64,000 nucleotides of DNA from NCBI GenBank assembly GCA_022823225.1, contig JAJDXM010000032.1, positions 1 to 64,000 of the forward strand, in the 5' to 3' direction. The first letter of the stretch is position 1. Each line of letters begins with the position of its first letter. A model generated the notes under the pieces. The model saw nothing but the letters and a program-made list of their open reading frames with translations, searched no databases and had not been told where the DNA came from. Positions 60,053 to 64,000 of the stretch are shown here, piece after piece. The translations under genes and the position numbers were made by a program. Source of the DNA: Gemmatimonadota bacterium (lineage in GTDB: Bacteria; Gemmatimonadota; Gemmatimonadetes; Longimicrobiales; Gaopeijiaceae).

Positions 60053-63000
60053 ATGACTCCCCGTGGCCCGGTCGCAATTGTCGGGTATGCCTACCGGATG
60101 CCCGGCGCTGTCCGCACGGACGACGACTTCTGGCGCCTCCTCAGCGAGCGCGAGATCGTCCGGGAGCCGGTAACCGACCGCTACGGACGGGGTTACCAGC
60201 CGATCGGCGGATTCTCCGGCCCGGGGCGCTTTGGCAGCGCGTACGAAGGGCTGATCCGCGACGAGGGGGAGCAGAGGATGGACCCCAGCCTCTTCGGGGT
60301 CTCGCGCAATGAGATGGCCTACATGGATCCGCAGATCCGGATGCTGCTTGGATGCTCATGGGAGAGCTGTGAGCACGCCGGCTGGGATCTGAACGCACTG
60401 CGCAACAGCCCCACGGGCGTCTTCATCGGGGCGCAGGTCGCCTCGACCGCCAACTGGCGGGCGCTGTTCGGCACCAACGAGTTCTCGATCCTGAGCATCG
60501 ACGCCTCGATGCTGGCGAACCGGATCTCCTACCATCTCAACCTCATGGGGCCGTCGATCGCTTGCTCCACGGCCTGCTCGGCGTCCTTGACCGCGCTCCA
60601 CACGGCCATGAACTCGCTGCGGCAGGGCGACTGCGATCGGGCGCTGGTGGGGGCCGCAACCTATCTGGGGTCTGCCCGCTGCAGCGCCTCGTTCAACGCG
60701 CTCGGCGTGATCAGTCCGGACGGGCGGTGTCACTCCTTCGACGCCGACGCAAACGGGTACATGCGCGCCGAAGGGGCGTTCGTCTTTGCCATCAAACCGC
60801 TGGAGGCGGCCGAACGCGACGGGGACCACGTCTTTGCGGTGATCGAGGCCACCGCGGTCAACACGGCCGGGACCGCCGACGACGCGGCCGGACTGGCCCA
60901 GGGCCGCTACATCACAGCGCCGACCCGCCATTCGCAGGTCGAGCTGATGCGCACGGCCTGTGAGCGCGCGGGACGGAGCCCGGAGGACTTCGACTATATC
61001 GAAGCCCACGCGACCGGCACCGTTGTGGGCGACCGAATCGAGGGGAATGCGATCGCCGAGGCGTTCGGGGGGGTTGAGCGGGAGGTTCCGCTAAGGGTCG
61101 CAAGCGTGAAGAGCAATGTAGGGCACCTGGAAGCCGCGGCGTTCAGCGCCGCGCTGCTGAAGGTCGTCCTGATGATGCGGCACCGAACCTTCGCTCCGAT
61201 TTCCAGAAACTTCCTGGCACCGAATCTGGAGATCGACTTCGACAGCTGCCCGATGCAGGTGCAGACCACCTGCGAGCCCTTCCCGAACCGACCGGTGGTG
61301 GTCGGAATCAACTCCTTCGGGTTCGGAGGCGCCAACGGGCATTGCGTGGTGAGTGAGTATCGACCGGAGCGCCCCAGGGTCTGGTCGGTGCCGTTGGCCC
61401 CCGAGGCCGGATACATGGTCCCCCTGTCGGCGCGTACCACGAACGCACTGGTAGAGAGCGCGCGGAGGTTGCGGGCGGCTCTGGACGAGCGGCAAGTCGA
61501 CCTCTACACGCTGGCGGCGAATCTCGGCCGGCGCCGCAGCCGGTTCGCGGCGCGCGCGGCGTTCGCGGTGCGAGATCGGAAGCAGCTCGCCGAGGCGCTT
61601 GACGCGTTTGTGGACGATCCGACTCCGGCATCCACCTCGGATGAGGGTGAGCGCCGCGTGGCCATGGTGTTCTCCGGGCAGGGGACGCAGTGGGCGGGAT
61701 GCGGGCGGGCGCTCCATGATGCCGACCCCGTCTTCCGCCGTGTGGTCGACGCCATCGAAGTGGAGTGGCGCAAGCATTCCGAAGTGTCCTTGCGGGACGC
61801 CTGCTTCAAGGCGAGCCAGGAGGAACTGAACGAAGTCCGGCTGGCGCAGCCCGCGATCTTCATGATTCAATGCGCGCTGGTCGAACTGCTTTCGACCTGG
61901 GGCGTGCAACCGGATTGCGTGGTGGGACACAGTTCGGGCGAGGTGGCCGCCGCCTACGCCTGCGGGGCTCTGTCCCTCGCGGAAGCCACGCATCTGGTTT
62001 ACCACCGCGCCACCTTGCAGCAACGGGTAGCGGGGTCCGGCAGGATGCTGGCGATCGGACTCGACCGCCCGGGCGTGGAGGACCTGCTCCGCGAACTCGG
62101 TGTTTCGTTCAGGACCGGGAACCACAAGCCTGCCCAGGTTGAAATCGCATGCGAGAATTCGCCGGCCAATACCGTCATCTGCGGCAAGGAATCCGCGCTG
62201 AGTCCCGTCATGGCGGAACTGGACCGCCGCGATCTGCAGAATCGCCTGATCCCCGGGAACATCGCGTTCCACTCCACGGCCATGGATCCGCTGCACGACG
62301 ATGTCATCGCTTCACTGTCCTTCCTGAACGAGTGCGCCTTCGAAGCCGATGTCCCCATGGTGTCCTCGGTGACCGGCAGCACGACGCAGCGACTGGATGC
62401 CGCATACTGGTGGTCGAACATTCGGGAGCCGGTTCGCTTCGCGGCGGCGATTGAGACGGTGAAACGGGACTACAGGCCCGACGTCGTCTTGGAGGTCGCG
62501 CCGCACGGCGCCCTGCAACCGCTCATCCGGCAGTGCCTGGAAGGCGGCGCGTCCGTCCCGGCGTGCATCCCGACGCTCATGAAGGACGAGGACGTGTGCC
62601 TGGGCTTCCAGGAGGCGCTGGGGGCGCTCTACCGCGCCGGTGTGGAACTCGATTTCGTGTCCCAGTACCCGCGCCCGGAACCCATCGCCCATCTGCTCCC
62701 CGGTCATCCGCAGGAACACGCGACGACCCACGACGATCTGGTCGACGACGAGATGTTCGTCATGCGCGGCGAGTACTCGCACGGCCCGCTCGTCGGACAC
62801 AGGGTTGCCTGCGACCACATTCTCTTCGAGTCGCGGCTCTCCGAAAGGGATTTTCCCTGGCTGACGGATCATCGCGTCCACCGGGCGCCGATCATCCCCG
62901 CCGCCGGCTATATCGAGTTGCTGCTGCAGGCGTTCGCCGGGGATCCCGTCCACATCGACGAGATCGAATTCCTTCAGCACACGCCCGTTGGCAAGACGCC

Positions 63001-64000
63001 TGTACGGTTGCAGACGGCCCTCTTTCCGGTGCCGAACGCTCCCGACCAGTTCACGTTCACAATCTCCACGCGTTCCTTCGAGAACGACGACGACGGCACC
63101 CTGCACTGCCGCGGCAGGGTGCGCCGGGTGGACGCAAATCACCCGATCGACGGGCACCCGACGCTCGACGATGTCCTGGCTTCCGACTTCGATCCCGAGC
63201 CCCTCGCAACGGGGGAGGAGTTCTACGACCAGATCGAGGCGGTTGTAGGGGATGCCTTCGAATTCGGACCCGAGTTCCGCAGCATCCGTCAGATCGACAT
63301 GGACACCGGTTCGACGGATCTTCTCCTAGATATCGAGGTGGACGACGAGTTGTGGGCCGCCGGTCGGGAAGAGGGCTACCTCCTGTACCCCCCGTTGACC
63401 GACGGGGGGCTGCAGATCTTCCTCCGCTATCTGATGCGCCTGCCGGACTTCTTCTCAATGCCGCAGCGGGCGTGCGACATCACCTTCCTGCGCCCGCCGA
63501 CCGGGCCGCGCATCAGCTGCTTCCTGGTCGACACCGGGGACTGGTTCGACGTGGACGAGCGGGGCCAGTACAACAAGCCGCTCGGGGAGCTCTACATCGG
63601 CCGCCTCAGCTTCTACGATCGCGCGACGGGCAAGCTGATCGCGCACATCGGCGAGTACCACTCCTTCAACAGCAACCCCCGCTGGAGCGACGTGCCGGAC
63701 AGCAAGCACCTGATTCGCTGGCAGCCCAAGTACGTACAGCCGGCTCCCCCGGTCGGGGACGCGGTCCAGGATGGCGAAGTCGATCCCGCCGCGCTGCTTG
63801 CGGCGCTGGAGGGGGGCACCTTCGGCCACCGGTACGCCTGCCACGTGATCGAGATCGCGGGCCGCAGCGAGCCGGCTCAGGCCATCCTGAACGAATGCCT
63901 GGAGCGCCTGTCGGGTCCGGACGCCCAGACCGAATACTGGCTCCTCGGCGAGGACGACGATTGCTCGCGCGCACTCTACGACGCCTTCAATCACCACGAC
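60053..64000 (+). CDS. Type I polyketide synthase, KS-AT-DH visible (partial)
   Basis: Open through the right edge; 1316 codons are visible. ATG 60053 has GAGGAGG upstream. The ketosynthase (about 5-430) has active-site Cys175 in IACSTACSASL, His319 in EAHATGT and His358 in NVGHLEAAA, so condensation activity is intact. The acyltransferase (about 537-845) has GQGTQWAG, the catalytic Ser627 in GHSSGEV, and AFHS, the malonyl-CoA-type motif. A dehydratase (about 905-1170) shows His940 in DHRVHRAPIIPAAG and Asp1117 in LTDGGLQ. The KS is not preceded by a loading domain, so this may be an iterative synthase like the fatty-acid-type PKSs of sponge symbionts; that is inference. Reductive domains and ACP lie beyond the window. 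Confidence 0.9.
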   Translation, partial: MTPRGPVAIVGYAYRMPGAVRTDDDFWRLLSEREIVREPVTDRYGRGYQPIGGFSGPGRFGSAYEGLIRDEGEQRMDPSLFGVSRNEMAYMDPQIRMLLGCSWESCEHAGWDLNALRNSPTGVFIGAQVASTANWRALFGTNEFSILSIDASMLANRISYHLNLMGPSIACSTACSASLTALHTAMNSLRQGDCDRALVGAATYLGSARCSASFNALGVISPDGRCHSFDADANGYMRAEGAFVFAIKPLEAAERDGDHVFAVIEATAVNTAGTADDAAGLAQGRYITAPTRHSQVELMRTACERAGRSPEDFDYIEAHATGTVVGDRIEGNAIAEAFGGVEREVPLRVASVKSNVGHLEAAAFSAALLKVVLMMRHRTFAPISRNFLAPNLEIDFDSCPMQVQTTCEPFPNRPVVVGINSFGFGGANGHCVVSEYRPERPRVWSVPLAPEAGYMVPLSARTTNALVESARRLRAALDERQVDLYTLAANLGRRRSRFAARAAFAVRDRKQLAEALDAFVDDPTPASTSDEGERRVAMVFSGQGTQWAGCGRALHDADPVFRRVVDAIEVEWRKHSEVSLRDACFKASQEELNEVRLAQPAIFMIQCALVELLSTWGVQPDCVVGHSSGEVAAAYACGALSLAEATHLVYHRATLQQRVAGSGRMLAIGLDRPGVEDLLRELGVSFRTGNHKPAQVEIACENSPANTVICGKESALSPVMAELDRRDLQNRLIPGNIAFHSTAMDPLHDDVIASLSFLNECAFEADVPMVSSVTGSTTQRLDAAYWWSNIREPVRFAAAIETVKRDYRPDVVLEVAPHGALQPLIRQCLEGGASVPACIPTLMKDEDVCLGFQEALGALYRAGVELDFVSQYPRPEPIAHLLPGHPQEHATTHDDLVDDEMFVMRGEYSHGPLVGHRVACDHILFESRLSERDFPWLTDHRVHRAPIIPAAGYIELLLQAFAGDPVHIDEIEFLQHTPVGKTPVRLQTALFPVPNAPDQFTFTISTRSFENDDDGTLHCRGRVRRVDANHPIDGHPTLDDVLASDFDPEPLATGEEFYDQIEAVVGDAFEFGPEFRSIRQIDMDTGSTDLLLDIEVDDELWAAGREEGYLLYPPLTDGGLQIFLRYLMRLPDFFSMPQRACDITFLRPPTGPRISCFLVDTGDWFDVDERGQYNKPLGELYIGRLSFYDRATGKLIAHIGEYHSFNSNPRWSDVPDSKHLIRWQPKYVQPAPPVGDAVQDGEVDPAALLAALEGGTFGHRYACHVIEIAGRSEPAQAILNECLERLSGPDAQTEYWLLGEDDDCSRALYDAFNHHD

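Noticed and set aside
1-64000. CRISPR arrays, rRNA or tRNA genes
   Set aside because: No regularly spaced repeats and no recognisable rRNA or cloverleaf sequence were found by reading; a covariance-model scan could still reveal a tRNA.

Overview
This window comes from a high-G+C bacterium (roughly two thirds G+C by eye). Its gene content points to Gemmatimonadota, quite possibly a marine or sponge-associated lineage. There are four intact six-bladed beta-propeller secreted proteins (three with lipoprotein signals) plus the remains of a fifth, a large TonB-dependent receptor with a carboxypeptidase-regulatory-like N-terminus, S9, M24 and serine-hydrolase secreted enzymes, many Tat and lipoprotein signals, and few transcription factors. 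The lineage call is inference: no rRNA or other phylogenetic marker is present.

Left part (1-8 kb): a compact RiPP locus. It holds a C39-peptidase ABC exporter (cut by the window edge), a short HlyD/NHLM-type secretion protein, a flavin-dependent tryptophan halogenase, a MacB-like ABC trio (one ATPase, two permeases), and a small nitrile-hydratase-leader-type (NHLP, proteusin-class) precursor whose whole C-terminal core appears to be five residues, LCCCW. The most economical reading is that the halogenase modifies the terminal Trp of that peptide and the C39 exporter cleaves after Ala-Gly and exports it. Peptidyl Trp halogenases acting on NHLP precursors have been described from sponge microbiomes, so the class is known, but this precursor and gene arrangement deserve attention.

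8-21 kb: mixed metabolic and secreted-enzyme genes (thioredoxin-fold lipoprotein, cupin, CehA-like metallohydrolase with a propeller, endonuclease/phosphatase-fold lipoprotein, MFS transporter, M24 peptidase, Tat-exported FMN oxidase, two FKBP lipoproteins, Nramp-like transporter, DUF4143 ATPase). 21-31 kb: a long minus-strand run, sulfate activation (cysD, cysNC) and then, behind its own promoter, a GMC oxidoreductase with its small subunit, DUF4159, DUF1326, DUF2182 and lutA-lutB-lutC. 31-37 kb: a plus-strand run of a STAS protein, a Tat-exported class V aminotransferase, a GcvT-like protein and two related FAD oxidoreductases. 37-52 kb: propeller lipoproteins, a DmdA/GcvT-like protein, an NCS2 permease with an extra C-terminal domain, a TonB receptor, an amidohydrolase, a frameshifted S9 peptidase and a metallo-beta-lactamase-fold enzyme. 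52-55.7 kb: a gene graveyard with a split propeller copy, two transposase remnants and a decayed AlpA gene. 55.7-64 kb: serine hydrolase, DUF2891 lipoprotein, reductase/epimerase, a small helical protein, and the first 1316 codons (KS-AT-DH) of a type I polyketide synthase running off the right edge.

Two intergenic repeat families cut across this layout. One is a 29-bp A+T-rich element made of three 8-bp half-sites, found seven times, six of them at or just upstream of gene starts. The other is a 54-55-bp element found three times around the RiPP locus. Composite copies of both bracket the halogenase gene. No tRNA, rRNA or CRISPR array was seen.
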